From Timema cristinae (lineage: Eukaryota; Arthropoda; Insecta; Phasmatodea; Timematidae), in contig JBCFYV010001001.1 of NCBI GenBank assembly GCA_039000515.1, positions 8,763,873 through 8,827,872 on the forward strand: DNA of 64,000 bases, read 5' to 3'. The translations under genes and the position numbers were made by a program. The notes beneath the pieces were generated by a model that was given only the letters and a program-made list of their open reading frames with translations, ran no database searches and was not told where the DNA came from. Position 1 is the first letter of the stretch. Each line of letters starts with the position of its first letter. Positions 11,771 through 22,060 of the stretch are shown here, in pieces.

Positions 11771-11848
<78 letters not shown>

Positions 11849-11965
11849 AAAAACATACATACGCAACTACATTTATGTTCATACATGAACTTATACATTT
11901 ATATTTCGCAATCTGTATTTCTTTCTCTCTCTCTCTCTCTCTCACACAACACACAACACACACTT
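11755..11965. repeat. Compound microsatellite (CA)n, (TA)n, (CT)n, (CA)n
   Basis: ACACACACAC at 11760, about 65 bases of TA repeats at 11776-11843, CTCTCTCT at 11923-11942 and CACAACACACAAC after that. It explains the low-complexity frames on both strands here. Confidence 0.92.
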
Positions 11966-12003
11966 ACACCCAATCTTTCTCGATGTATTTAGTTTAAAAA
12001 AAA

Positions 12004-12228
12004 TTAGCACCGCATCTTACTAATACGCATATGTACTAATTACACTAATGAGTTAAGGATAATAGGTTGCATTTAAATGAAGTGTACGTGCATTTGCGTA
12101 AAGTGAGAGGGAAGAACCATTTAGGAAAAACTACCCTCAACCAAGATATGAATCCCGCTCTCCCTTTCATCGGCTGTCAAGTCTATTGTGAGAGTGACGC
12201 CTTAGAGCATGTGGCCACCAAAGCAGGG
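12004..12228 (-). mobile_element. SINE-C
   Basis: From the tail TAGCACCGCATCTTACTAAT, through the body, to the head GTGGCCACCAAAGCAGGG on the plus strand. The hairpin segment of the tail is deleted. Confidence 0.78.
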
Positions 12229-13260
12229 GATACAAAATATAAATAATTTTGGCCTATTCTTAAAAAAATCTAGACCAAAATTAGACTACTTACTATGTTG
12301 AATCAATAAGCCAATTTTTGTGTTCGTGTTAACTCTATTGCGATATTTGTATTAATCCAATTCAAAATATTTCTTTCATTTTGTCTAAAAAGTAAGATCA
12401 TACAAACTTATTTCATTGATGAATGTAAAGACAGGCAATGATTTTGTAGCCTCTCGTTTAAATCATAATAGTAGAAGTCTAATTATACAAGTTCAAAGAA
12501 ATGACATTGGATTATAACAAGAATTTACACAAACGAAAAAATAACTAATTTTTATTTCCATTTAAAAAAATTAAAAACCACAAAAACCACTTCTTGAGTT
12601 TATGGTCGCAAAGTACCAGAAGCATAAAAACTTAACAACGCTGTACAAAACAGTATTCCATATTTTATTGCGTTGAAGAAAGCAAGTTTGTTCTCGTTTT
12701 GGAGTATTCTAACCTTGTCAAACCATGATAATAAATTTTTGAAGGATATTTTTTTAAGCCATTTTTGAGTGTTTATTTTAACTTTAACGTATAATTACGA
12801 GAGAGAGAAAAAAAATTTGTGAAAGTAGTAATGCTTGAAAGTGCAATAAAATAGCATTTGGGTCTTGAATGTATTTAATGAGCATTTACATTGCGGTGCA
12901 CGTATGAAAATAAAGCATCTTCTTTATTTTTAAAAAACTTAGTATTTATCTATTGAGAGAAACAATTTTTTTTTTAATAATAAAAGGTAATTTCTTAACT
13001 CACAGATTGTATCAGTACACGACTTACAAACTTTCATATTAAGTTAGTACAATGTGTATAAGCAAATGTGTAATAAGACGCAATGCTAAACAAATAAAAG
13101 TTCACACCAAGTCCAAATGGAAAGATATTTACTAATAATTGGAGAGCTCAACGTTTCAATAAAACAAAATAATTACTAAATATCTTAGTCAGTACTAAAC
13201 TGAATATAACCATGGTCCCCAAATTCTTGATCAACCACTCTAACCAATGAAATGACTAAT
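12229..13260. other. AT-rich stretch, nothing recognised
   Basis: No repeat shared within the window and no frame of note. Confidence 0.5.
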
Positions 13261-13478
13261 AGCAGTGGTATAATGGTTTAAGGCATTGATTTCGCAATAT
13301 ATTGGACTATCGATGATGAAGAAATCGGGGTTAGAATCTACGTCAGATGTACTGAAGATGGTTGGTTTTTCCTGAAATGATTTGCCAAACTCTCTTCAAG
13401 AAAATTATACATTCTTAATCCCTACCCCATTAGTGTGAATATTAGTCTATCCCAAGTGGATAGTAAGACGCGGTACAC
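13261..13478 (+). mobile_element. SINE-C
   Basis: A head AGCAGTGGTATAATGGTTTA, a B-box remnant GGGGTTAGAATC and the tail GATAGTAAGACGCGGTACAC. Confidence 0.75.
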
Positions 13479-13916
13479 ATAATAAGGGTCAAATGAACAA
13501 TAATGGTGTTTTTAATAATGGACAATTATTTGTTCATATTTTTATAACCTCTTTATTGCATACACTAAACTAATTTATACTCTCCTGCAGTTTTTTCATA
13601 ATTAATCATGAAGCTTCGAGGGCCACCCACAATCATTCTGACGTATTATTTAGAAAGGCACCAAACATGTTTAATTTTAGTAAAATAAGCACGTTTTCGT
13701 AGAAAGTTTAATGCCCATGACGTGTTCCAAATTATTCCCGAAACATAGGCTAACTACATTTATTTGTCAAACATGAATAATTTATTCAGGAATTATATAT
13801 TTTACTGTACAAACACGTTTTCAAAAGTCAGCGTTTTTCAAATAAACTTTATTTCTGCCATCAAATGTGTATGGAAAAACCAGCCTAAAATGACCTAGAC
13901 CTACTTTAGTAGGCCT

Positions 13917-14392
13917 AAAATGACATAGTGAGTGAATGAAGAATATTGAAATTCTACTTCTTATTGAATATATTGATACTATGTAAAATGACATAGTGAG
14001 TGAATGAAGAATATTGAAATTCTACTTCTTATTGAATATATTGATACTATGCAAAATGACATAGTGAGTGAATGAAGAATATTGAAATTCTACTTCTTAT
14101 TGAATATATTGATACTATGTAAAATGACATAGTGAGTGAATGAAGAATATTGAAATTCTACTTCTTATTGAATATATTGATACTATGTAAAATGCCATAA
14201 TGAGTGAATGAAGAATATTGAAATTCTACTTCTTATTGAATATATTGATACTATGTAAAATGACATAGTGAGTGAATGAAGAATATTGAAATTCTACTTC
14301 TTATTGAATATATTGATACTATGTAAAATGACATAATGAGTGAATGAAGAATATTGAAATTCTACTTCTTATTGAATATATTGATACTATGT
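13917..14392 (+). repeat. 68-bp tandem array, exactly seven units
   Basis: Units start at 13917, 13985, 14053, 14121, 14189, 14257 and 14325, each opening AAAATGACATAGTGAGTG and closing TATTGATACTATGT. Units differ at only a few bases (unit 2 ends ATGC; unit 5 opens AAAATGCCATAATG; unit 7 has CATAATG). Each unit begins and ends with inverted heptamers ACATAGT and ACTATGT. Confidence 0.97.
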
Positions 14393-14994
14393 AAAATGGC
14401 CTACGCTCACAGTAGATAGTTCAGACATAAACACAAAATACAAAAGGCGAAAATTTGCTTAGTTAAATATATTAAATGTTCTTTTTAACTGTCAACAAAC
14501 ATATTAAAGAATACTTTATTTCACTGTGTCCATGATTAGTGTTGTTTCAAATAAATTAAGTTGTATTTTTTACATATAATTATCTATAGTAAATTTGTTC
14601 TTAGTGTATTTTAGTGTGTTATTTCATAGGTTGTGATTAAGGGTAAAATGGCATAGTACTGTTAAGTGGTAAAATGGCATAGTATTTAGTTTTAACCTAA
14701 ACGATGTTTTAATTGCTTTAGTAGTATTATATTGAACCTACGTCCATGACTATGACTTATAATGATTATGCAATTGATGAAATAAACCTTTTTTTGGAAA
14801 TGTTTATAAAACTGAGCATATTTCAAACCCTCTAGAAACACATCCAATTCATCTCTGTAATATGTTTTATTGGACCAAGTTTCTCCAATTCCTTCAGACA
14901 TATCACGATTATACAAAGTAAACACAGACTAGTGGATTGTTAGGACTCCTTAACATTAGCCAAAACATAATATAAATCAAGGAATTATTTATTT
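14393..14994. other. AT-rich stretch after the 68-bp array
   Basis: AAAATGGCATAGTA occurs twice at 14645-14683, echoing the opening of the 68-bp unit, so this may be an older, decayed part of the same sequence. Confidence 0.5.
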
Positions 14995-15238
14995 TTAGCA
15001 CCGCGTTTTAATACCCATTTGGGTTATACGTTTATGTACTAATTACGCTAATGGTTTTAAGGATTAGAAGGTTATATATAAATGAGGTGTGCCTGCCTTA
15101 ACGTGAAGGAAGAGTGGGAGACTATTTTGGAGAAACCCCCCCCTCAGTACACCCGACAAAGATTCTAACCTCGATATCCCCGTTATCGGCAGTCTAATCT
15201 ACTGCGATAATAGTGCGTTATACCATGCGGCCCCGAAC
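14995..15238 (-). mobile_element. SINE-C
   Basis: The tail TTAGCACCGCGTTTTAATAC, the body, a B-box on the minus strand and the head ACCATGCGGCCCCGAAC. It separates the 68-bp array from the 76-bp array. Confidence 0.78.
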
Positions 15239-15840
15239 AAGGTTTGAGGAATTAAATCTAATGAAGACATTAACGTTGATGATCGAGAGAAGTTTGTAAA
15301 TGTATAAATTTTGGAAAGTTGATAAATATATAATTCAGACCCTTGTACTGATGAAGATTATGAAGATTATGTGCTCTTTTAATACAATTATATATTTTAC
15401 AATTCAAGACCAAGAGAATCATAGATAATATGTACAATTTTTACAATGTGTGTTCAAATGAGTATGTTGACCCTGCTAAGAGGGAAAAATATGTAGTTTT
15501 ATATTTTCAAGTCTTAGTAATAATATGTAGTACCGCATAAATAATAATAAAATAGAAGGATATGTTTTATTAATTTCAATGTTTTTCTTTGTTAAATTAT
15601 TATGTCATTATAACCCATTTAATAAGGATAAAATGACATTGGTTTGGGATAATTTTTTTTGCCAAATAAGTACATATTTAATTCTTGATCATTTTCATTT
15701 AAAAGCTTTTATATTATAGTTAAAAAAAAGTTAAAACTCTAAAAAATATATTTTAGAAAATATTTCAAAACTTAGAAGTGGTATGTCATTTTAGGACAGT
15801 TTCTGCTGGTGTTTTATATGTTGATTACTTTATCAACTCT
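15239..15840. other. AT-rich stretch between arrays
   Basis: Contains AAAATGACATTGG (15630) and the inverse TGTCATTTTAGGAC (15784), again like the 68-bp unit opening. Otherwise nothing. Confidence 0.45.
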
Positions 15841-16092
15841 ACATCTACATGTTTCTGAAATAAACTCTATTTCTACCATCTAATATGGAGTGTTTCATAA
15901 TGTGTATTACGTTATCAACACTCGAAGTTGCTGGAATAAACTCTATTTCTACCATCAAATATGGAGTGTTTCATAATGTATATTACGTTATCAACACTCG
16001 AAGTTGCTGGAATAAGCTCTATTCATATTATAAAATATGGAAAGTTTCGTATGTTTATAACGTTTCTGTAATAAACCCGAGGTATGCCATCA
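15841..16092 (+). repeat. 76-bp tandem array, about three units
   Basis: CTCTATTTCTACCATC recurs at 15865 and 15941 and a decayed third start lies at 16017 (CTCTATTCATATTA), each 76 bp apart; units contain TGGAGTGTTTCATAATGT and TATCAACACTCGAAGTTGCT. The AATAAACTYTATTTCTRCCA core is also found at 13841 and, decayed, at 16067. Confidence 0.9.
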
Positions 16093-16102
16093 AATGTATC
16101 CG

Positions 16103-16270
16103 AATTGGTGGGCGCGCGAACTAATGTGTCAACCTCGTCTGGTTTGGTTTGCCAGTGACGGAGAGCATGGGGATCGAGTCCTGGGGAAAAGAGGAGTGTA
16201 CTAAGAGGATTGATTATTAATTGGCTTCCTTCTCTATTTACATTCAAATTCATCTACACTTATCCTAAAT
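16103..16270 (+). mobile_element. Degraded SINE-C
   Basis: Weak resemblance to a SINE-C head and B-box (GGGGATCGAGTCCTGGGG) followed by a body remnant (CTTCCTTCTCTATTTACATT). It directly follows the 76-bp array. Confidence 0.4.
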
Positions 16271-16380
16271 TTTTACCGCACTTGTCCATTCAATATTAAT
16301 TTTAAAGATGTGGATACCCTGGGCATATAATAAAATGCAAACGAATTACGCTGGCGTAGATACACTTTAAACGTCCATTA

Positions 16381-16400
16381 GTAATAATAATAATAATAAT

Positions 16401-16433
<33 letters not shown>

Positions 16434-16444
16434 AATAATAAATA
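16381..16444. repeat. (AAT)n microsatellite
   Basis: About 60 bases of AAT units directly upstream of SINE-E at 16453. It could be the tail of an otherwise lost plus-strand A/B/C-type SINE. Confidence 0.85.
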
Positions 16445-16452
16445 TACTCCTA

Positions 16453-16684
16453 CACCTTGGCTCAGTCGGTAGCGTGTCTGTCTTACTGAGATAAGTGTCC
16501 CGGGTTAGGTTCCCGGCATGGCTGAAAAATGTATCACGTGTGAAATGTTGGTTTTCCCTTTCACAGTGAGGAATTAACGGCCGGGGGCTGGATGTTGTGT
16601 TTGTTTTAGATTTAAGTCAGTTAATAAGTCGTGTGATGGTACAGTCGGTTCAGAAAGTGCACGTTAAATACCTCAAATAAATGA
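16453..16684 (+). mobile_element. SINE-E, full length
   Basis: The best copy: head CACCTTGGCTCAGTCGGTAG (a good A-box), B-box-like GGGTTAGGTTCCCGG, body TTAACGGCCGGGGGCTGGAT and tail CGGTTCAGAAAGTGCACGTT, then AAATACCTCAAATAAATGA. Preceded by an (AAT)n microsatellite. Confidence 0.88.
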
Positions 16685-17112
16685 AAAACAAAATGAAATG
16701 AAGTGTTTAGAAGTTTCACTGAGTATTATCTTTGTACTGAAATTAGATTTAAGCGTGAAAATAGTCGGGCAGTTAAGCAATTTCAATTTCAATTCAAACA
16801 TTTTATCATGTGCGTAATATTTCAATGTTAATTCACTTATCTAACTGCACACATTGCTTTTGTTTTGTAAAGTTTTTTTTTTAAATTGTTCCCCCATGAA
16901 AATAATGTATTTTCTTACCCTCCCAATTAAATAAATTGTACCTTTCTCTTAAATAAACTTGTCCCTCTCTAGATTTATTTCACTCCCGTAAAATATCCAC
17001 TAATATAAAGCTTAAAATAACCTTGTATCTAATAAAAATAGCTTCTAGACTGAATAATTCAATTTTCGAAAATTTGGCAGCGAAGGCCCACTCCAATGGT
17101 CAAGAGAAGGAC

Positions 17113-17341
17113 CCCGGTTGGGCTATACGCTTATCTAGGAATTACGCTAATCTATTAGGGATGAGGAAGGTTGAATTTAAAGGAATTGTACCCATAATTG
17201 CGTGGAGGGAGAGTGGAAAACCATTAGGGAAAAACTACCCTAAATATACCAAACGGAGATACAAGCCCTGATCTCCCAGTCATCGGAAGTCTAGTCTATT
17301 ACGAGAGTATTGCCTTTAGACAATGAGGTCACCGAAGCGGT
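17113..17341 (-). mobile_element. SINE-C
   Basis: Starts with a partial tail (GGTTGGGCTATACGC) and ends with the head GAGGTCACCGAAGCGG on the plus strand; the body GCGTGGAGGGAGAGTGGAAA is well kept. Confidence 0.78.
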
Positions 17342-17352
17342 TCATATCTATA

Positions 17353-17353
<1 letters not shown>

Positions 17354-17390
<37 letters not shown>

Positions 17391-17672
17391 TAGCACCACG
17401 TCTTACTACACGTTATGGCTATAAGCACTTACGCTAATGTGTAATGGGTAGGGTGATTGTGAGATGAAATGGAGGACCTACAGTTTAACGTGGGATCCGA
17501 ACCACGGTGGAGGCCTGGCACTCCACACGTTCACAAGTTGTGATTAACACACGTCTTGTCAGAAGTGAAAGAAGTGTTTGGCAATCAGATATATCTGTAC
17601 CGGGACCGAGGATTGATTCCCGGTCCCCCAACACAGAAGTCTGACACATTACCCCTAGACCGCCAGGCCACC
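17354..17672 (-). mobile_element. SINE-A, full length
   Basis: A long (TTA)n tail, then tail, body and a complete head ending in CTAGACCGCCAGGCCACC on the plus strand. It sits directly beside a SINE-C copy (17113-17341) in the same orientation. No TSD resolved. Confidence 0.88.
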
Positions 17673-17719
17673 CGTATTTATAATTAATCACCTGTATTGT
17701 TGGGCATGCGTATTAAATG

Positions 17720-17895
17720 TCAGGTTCGTCTAGTCTGGTTAGCTGATGATGGGAAGGTTTGATTTCTAATACCGACGTGGGTATCAAGGGTGTGTATTGT
17801 TTCCTAGATGGTTTCCCACTCTCCCTCCATGCAAATTAGGAGATATTTCCTCTAAATTATATCTTTCTCACTCCTTGAGAGATTAAATCATGTTT
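17720..17895 (+). mobile_element. Degraded SINE-C
   Basis: Carries GCTGATGATGGGAAGG, then the body TTTCCCACTCTCCCTCCATG and CTCTAAATTATATC. Head and tail are missing. Confidence 0.55.
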
Positions 17896-18964
17896 ATCGA
17901 ACACTCCCTCAAAAATACAGTAGAGTTTCAAAAACTAAAGAGAGAGTGAATTATAATGCCATCATTTGTAAATTGGGTTAGTTTTAAGACAAGACATTTA
18001 AGATGCCAGTCGTATAGTGGTATAACGTACGTACACTAACAGATTTTCAAACAAATGAATGACTTATTAACTAAACATATAGATCGATTTTAACACGAAT
18101 AACCTTCTGGAAGGTATTTTTTCCTATAAAAAAATTCTCCCATACCCTTATTTTGGTAGGAAAAACAGTGTATGATAGTTACTAACGTTACTAATACAAT
18201 TTTAATACATTCATACATTAAGTAATGTTATCTGAAGTTGTAAATTTTAATAAATATTCAATAACCATAAAATAACAATATTAAGATACTAAAATGCTAT
18301 CGATGATGGCCGAAAATAAATATGTTTGAAATTTTAAACTGTTCTTCCAACCAAAATTAGTGTACCTATAATATAATTATAGGCAAACCTTGATTTTTAT
18401 AGGAGACCTACCTGCGCCACAAACATGGATTGAACGTCACTAACATTTGTCTTTCATGTCTTATTTGATTTATTATTATAAAATTAATCTAAAGAGTTAT
18501 CAAAAACTTCCAATAAATTACTGGGCCTACTTTCCTCTAGATTACTTTATAATTTGTGTTTACATTACTAATTAAACAGGCTATGAAGGTAATATTGTAG
18601 ACCTCCCTCCCCCTACCATTGTGTAAACACGAGCTAGTTTTAAACTAACGGGGTTACAATTAAAATCAAACTTTAATATTATTAATTATTTTAAGCCCAC
18701 GGTTAAAACATAACTTGTTTAAGTAATACAGTACGGACTAAGCATCACATCATGGTGCGTTTTTTTTTTGTAGTCTCATTATAAAACAATGGGATTTAGA
18801 ATGGTAAACCAATTTTACCATATTTTTTTAAACAAATAAAAAAATATATATAATTATTATAAAATGAAAAAAACTAGTTCACTTATCCCAAAACGCCACT
18901 GTCAAACGGGTAATAAATGCTCCGTATTTTCTATTTCGAATGCTATCTTGTAATATAAATATTT

Positions 18965-19204
18965 TAATTTATTTGGGGTATTTAAAGTGCGTTTTCTGAG
19001 CTGACTGATTATATCAGCACAAATTTAAAAAAAACTAACTTAAATTTAGAACAGACACAACATCCAGCCCCCAGCCGTTAATTCCTCAATGTGAAAGGGG
19101 AAATCCACATTTCTCCAAATATACATTTTTTCGGCTATGCCAGGATTCTAACCCAGGACCCTTAGCTCAGCACACATATATGTTATCGACTGATCTAATA
19201 TGGC
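18965..19204 (-). mobile_element. SINE-E
   Basis: The tail TTGGGGTATTTAAAGTGCGT, the body CAACATCCAGCCCCCAGCCG and the B-box region GATTCTAACCCAGGACCC, with a weak head. Confidence 0.78.
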
Positions 19205-19241
19205 TGGTGGATTGATTAGAGTTATCCACTATGACGTAGGC

Positions 19242-19736
19242 CAGTGTGGGCCAACTGGCGGTCCGCGCTCACTGAAAATGTGACCCTCACGGCATCCTAA
19301 AGGGAAATTAAAGGGAGACCCTCGGTGGCAAATGTAAAATAAATATGGATTCAAATTAAAAAAGGTCATTATTGCATTTTACTATGAATTTATTTGATTA
19401 ATAAAAATATGTATAAATATATAGTATTTATAAATCTAAGTTGATTTTTGAAAGTGTGTGTGTTTGTGTATGTATGCGCATATTTAATAATACTTTTTTT
19501 TTTTTTTAGAGATTAAGAAATTTTATTTTTGGCAGTTCAAATATTTGAAAGATTCTACCAACCAAAAATACAATTTACATAATTATAGGAAGCGTATTTA
19601 AAATAAATGTTTCTACTAAGTGTTTTTTTTTGTAAGTCTATATCAAGTTAATGGGATTACTAAATATATTTTCAACCCACGGTGCAAACTGCTTGTCAGC
19701 TTTGGCCCTTGGGATGAAAAACGTTGGACACCCTTG
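19242..19736. mobile_element. hAT-like non-autonomous element
   Basis: The ends CAGTGTGGGCCAACTGGCGG and, inverted, CAAGGGTGTCCAACG are hAT-like. The interior includes GGCATCCTAAAGGGAA and CAGCTTTGGCCCTTGGGA. About 495 bp, no ORF. No 8-bp TSD is seen. Confidence 0.55.
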
Positions 19737-19825
19737 CGCAGTCTATAAGATAGAGCCATAGTGTAATCTTTCAAGGTAAGGCTGATACTGGGTGAAAGGT
19801 GTTTACATTTACTCAATATTTACTG

Positions 19826-20060
19826 TTTTTATGTATGCGCCATGTTTTACTAACCAACTGATCAGTCCATACACTTACACCAACGGGAATAGGTATGCGA
19901 AAGGTAGAATTTAAAGGAAATGTACCCATATTTGTTCGAAGGGAGAGTGGGAAAACATATATAAAAAACACCTTAAGTACGGTCGGAATTATAACTCTGA
20001 CTTCCCCCATAGCCAGCAATCCATTCTATTTTGAGTGTTACGCCTTAGACCTTGGTGTGG
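19826..20060 (-). mobile_element. SINE-C
   Basis: Decayed tail (GCGCCATGTTTTACTAACCA), body GAAGGGAGAGTGGGAAAACA and head region TACGCCTTAGACCTTGGTG on the plus strand. Confidence 0.65.
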
Positions 20061-20170
20061 GCAGCCTGACTCACGTAAGTGTGCGTATTGATAGAGTAAG
20101 ATATATATGTTTTCCTGACTGTAACGTGATATTTCGAATCTATTTGGAAGAATTCTGCATGTGCATTAAG

Positions 20171-20408
20171 TTCAGCGGCTGGGGTTCAATCCTTTGGTCC
20201 CAGCACAGATTTATCTGATCTGATTCCTTCACCTATGACAAGACATCTTGTGAATGTGGGGACTGCCAGGCCTCCACCGTGGTTCGGATTCCAACGTTAA
20301 ACTGTAGGTCCTCCATTTCATCTCACTATCACCCTACCCTTACACAATTAGCGTAAAGTGCGTACAACCCGAATGGTAGTAACGCGGTGCTAATAATAAT
20401 AATAATAT
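20171..20408 (+). mobile_element. SINE-A, degraded head
   Basis: Begins around a B-box-like GGGGTTCAATCC, continues through the body (CCACCGTGGTTCGGATTCCA) and ends in the tail GGTAGTAACGCGGTGCTAAT plus (AAT)n. The A-box half is missing or unrecognisable. Confidence 0.8.
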
Positions 20409-21116
20409 AAGTTCAGATATTCAGGCAGGGTTGCCCTTAACATACGTGGGGCCCTGGACGAACTTCGTTTGTTGGGATTCCAAATATGTGCCCTTCCCCA
20501 AATAAATAAGAGTTAAAAACGGAATTTTTGTTTAATTTTATCACAGTATTGTACACCTCTATATCAATTTTCAGCCGTATAATGTATCAGAAAATGCCTT
20601 GAAGGTAATATAATAACTAATCACTAATTCGATCATCTCCCCCAAGAAACTACTATGCCAAGTTTTAATTAAATTGGTCAATGCGTTTAAAAGCTATCGT
20701 GGCTCATATCCACCACAAACCAACAAACAAATGCGAATCGGCTGAGTTGAAACGGAAAACTCACTCCATTCGTTCGATATATCAAATCACATGATTATGT
20801 TTTTATTTGTTTTATCACTCTTACAATATTTCCTATGTCGTGTATACAGGGAGCCCCTTTTATCACCTAGGCAAGCGAGGCCCCCTTCCCCCAAACAATG
20901 GGGCCCTGTGCGGCCACACCGTTCGCATAACCCTAAGGGCAGCCAATGTTTCTGCCAATGTTGTCAGAAGAAAGGATTGTAAAATTTCCCATTAAATTGT
21001 TTGGTATTTTCAATTTGATGCTTTTTTTAAATAATTTTCGGTTGAGGCAGTTGTAACGGAGTACTCGAAAATGTATTAATGTTTCTATTCACTTATATAT
21101 TGCTTATTTGTAGCCC

Positions 21117-21523
21117 ACTTCAGTGGCAAAATAGTCTATGGCGTCACTCTCGTATTAGGCTGGCCTGATGAAGACGGGGATATCGTGGTTCAAATCCCGG
21201 CTGGGTTTACTGATGTTAGCTTTTCCTTAAAATGGTTTCCCATTCCCCTTACATTCAAACGCGGGTAAATTACCTCTGAAATGTTTCCTTCATCATCGCT
21301 ACCCAATTAGAGTGAGTTATATATTATGCGTATATTATTATTATTATTAGCACCGCGTCTTACTACCCGTTCGGGTTATACGCACTTACGCTAATGTGTA
21401 ATGTAAGGGTGATTGTGAGATGAAATGAAGGACCTACAGTTTAACGTGGAATCCGAACCACGGTGGTGGCCTGGCATTCCCATTATGCGTATAACCTGAC
21501 TCGGTAGTAAGATGTGGTTTTAT
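21117..21523 (+). mobile_element. SINE-C interrupted by a truncated SINE-A
   Basis: A head CCCACTTCAGTGGCAAAATA, a B-box-like GGTTCAAATCCC and a body, followed by the SINE-A at 21335-21481 and then the resumed tail GCGTATAACCTGACTCGGTA, GTAAGATGTGG. This orders the insertions: C is older than A here. Confidence 0.85.
21335..21481 (-). mobile_element. SINE-A, 5'-truncated, with TSD, inside a SINE-C
   Basis: Only the 3' half of SINE-A is present: the tail and the body up to GGCCTGGCATTCC. It is flanked by the duplication ATTATGCGTATA (21323-21334 and 21482-21493), which belongs to the tail of an older SINE-C on the plus strand. A truncated copy with a TSD is the signature of incomplete target-primed reverse transcription. 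Confidence 0.88.
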
Positions 21524-21527
21524 ATAA

Positions 21528-21964
21528 ATATACTAGCTTTGTTGCTTTGGGGGCTCCGCCCCCAAACCCCAGTGGCTGTAATTTCAGCGTTGTTTTGAAC
21601 GTTGATTTATTTTTACAATTTTATAATTCCAGCTGTCCCATAAGTGTGTCAGAAAATTAAAAAAAGTGTGAAAAATGTGCAAAATTTACCTAAAATAAAA
21701 AAAACTAGCTCTGGTGCAATCGCTTTTTTGATAGGTCTTACCGTTTAGCCGCACGAGGTCTCCAAAGAAAGGTTCGCACCGATTTTAAAGTTGCTCACCA
21801 TTTTGAATTTCTTTTGGGGGTTGAATTTTTTTAAAAACTTTTTGGAATTTTCCCGTTGGTTACAAGCTAGAAGCTCGAAGTTTGCCTAATCTCAAGATTC
21901 TAGCTCATTTGGAGGGAATAAACATTAATGTCAATGAGTGAGTCAGTCAGCCACGTGACTTTAT

Positions 21965-21966
<2 letters not shown>
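21528..21966. mobile_element. Retrotransposon relic, possibly RTE-type
   Basis: Opens with ACTAGCTTTGTTGCTTTGGG, has a GGGGGCTCCGCCCCC hairpin, and ends with GAGTGAGTCAGTCAGCCACG before a (TA)n run. This opening and the GTCAGTCAGT ending are typical of a widespread short repeat in arthropod genomes. Assignment to a LINE clade is inference; there is no ORF. Confidence 0.45.
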
Positions 21967-22002
<36 letters not shown>

Positions 22003-22060
22003 ACGTCTTACTACCTGGTCAGGCTATACGCATAATATATATATATATATATATATAGGT
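21966..22060. repeat. Two (TA)n runs around a SINE-tail scrap
   Basis: TA runs at 21966-21999 and 22035-22056. Between them AACACGTCTTACTACCTGGT and CAGGCTATACGCATAAT are the terminal 35 bases or so of the shared SINE A/B/C tail (minus strand). Confidence 0.75.

Noticed and set aside
11677..11997. 106-codon and 68-codon ORFs rich in I and Y
   Set aside because: Translation of TA, CA and CT microsatellites.
13917..14392. CRISPR-like array
   Set aside because: Units are contiguous 68-bp tandem repeats with no unique spacers, in a eukaryotic setting.
20791..20995. Overlapping 62- and 63-codon ORFs
   Set aside because: Two frames open over the same proline-rich stretch, with no codon bias or domain to favour either.
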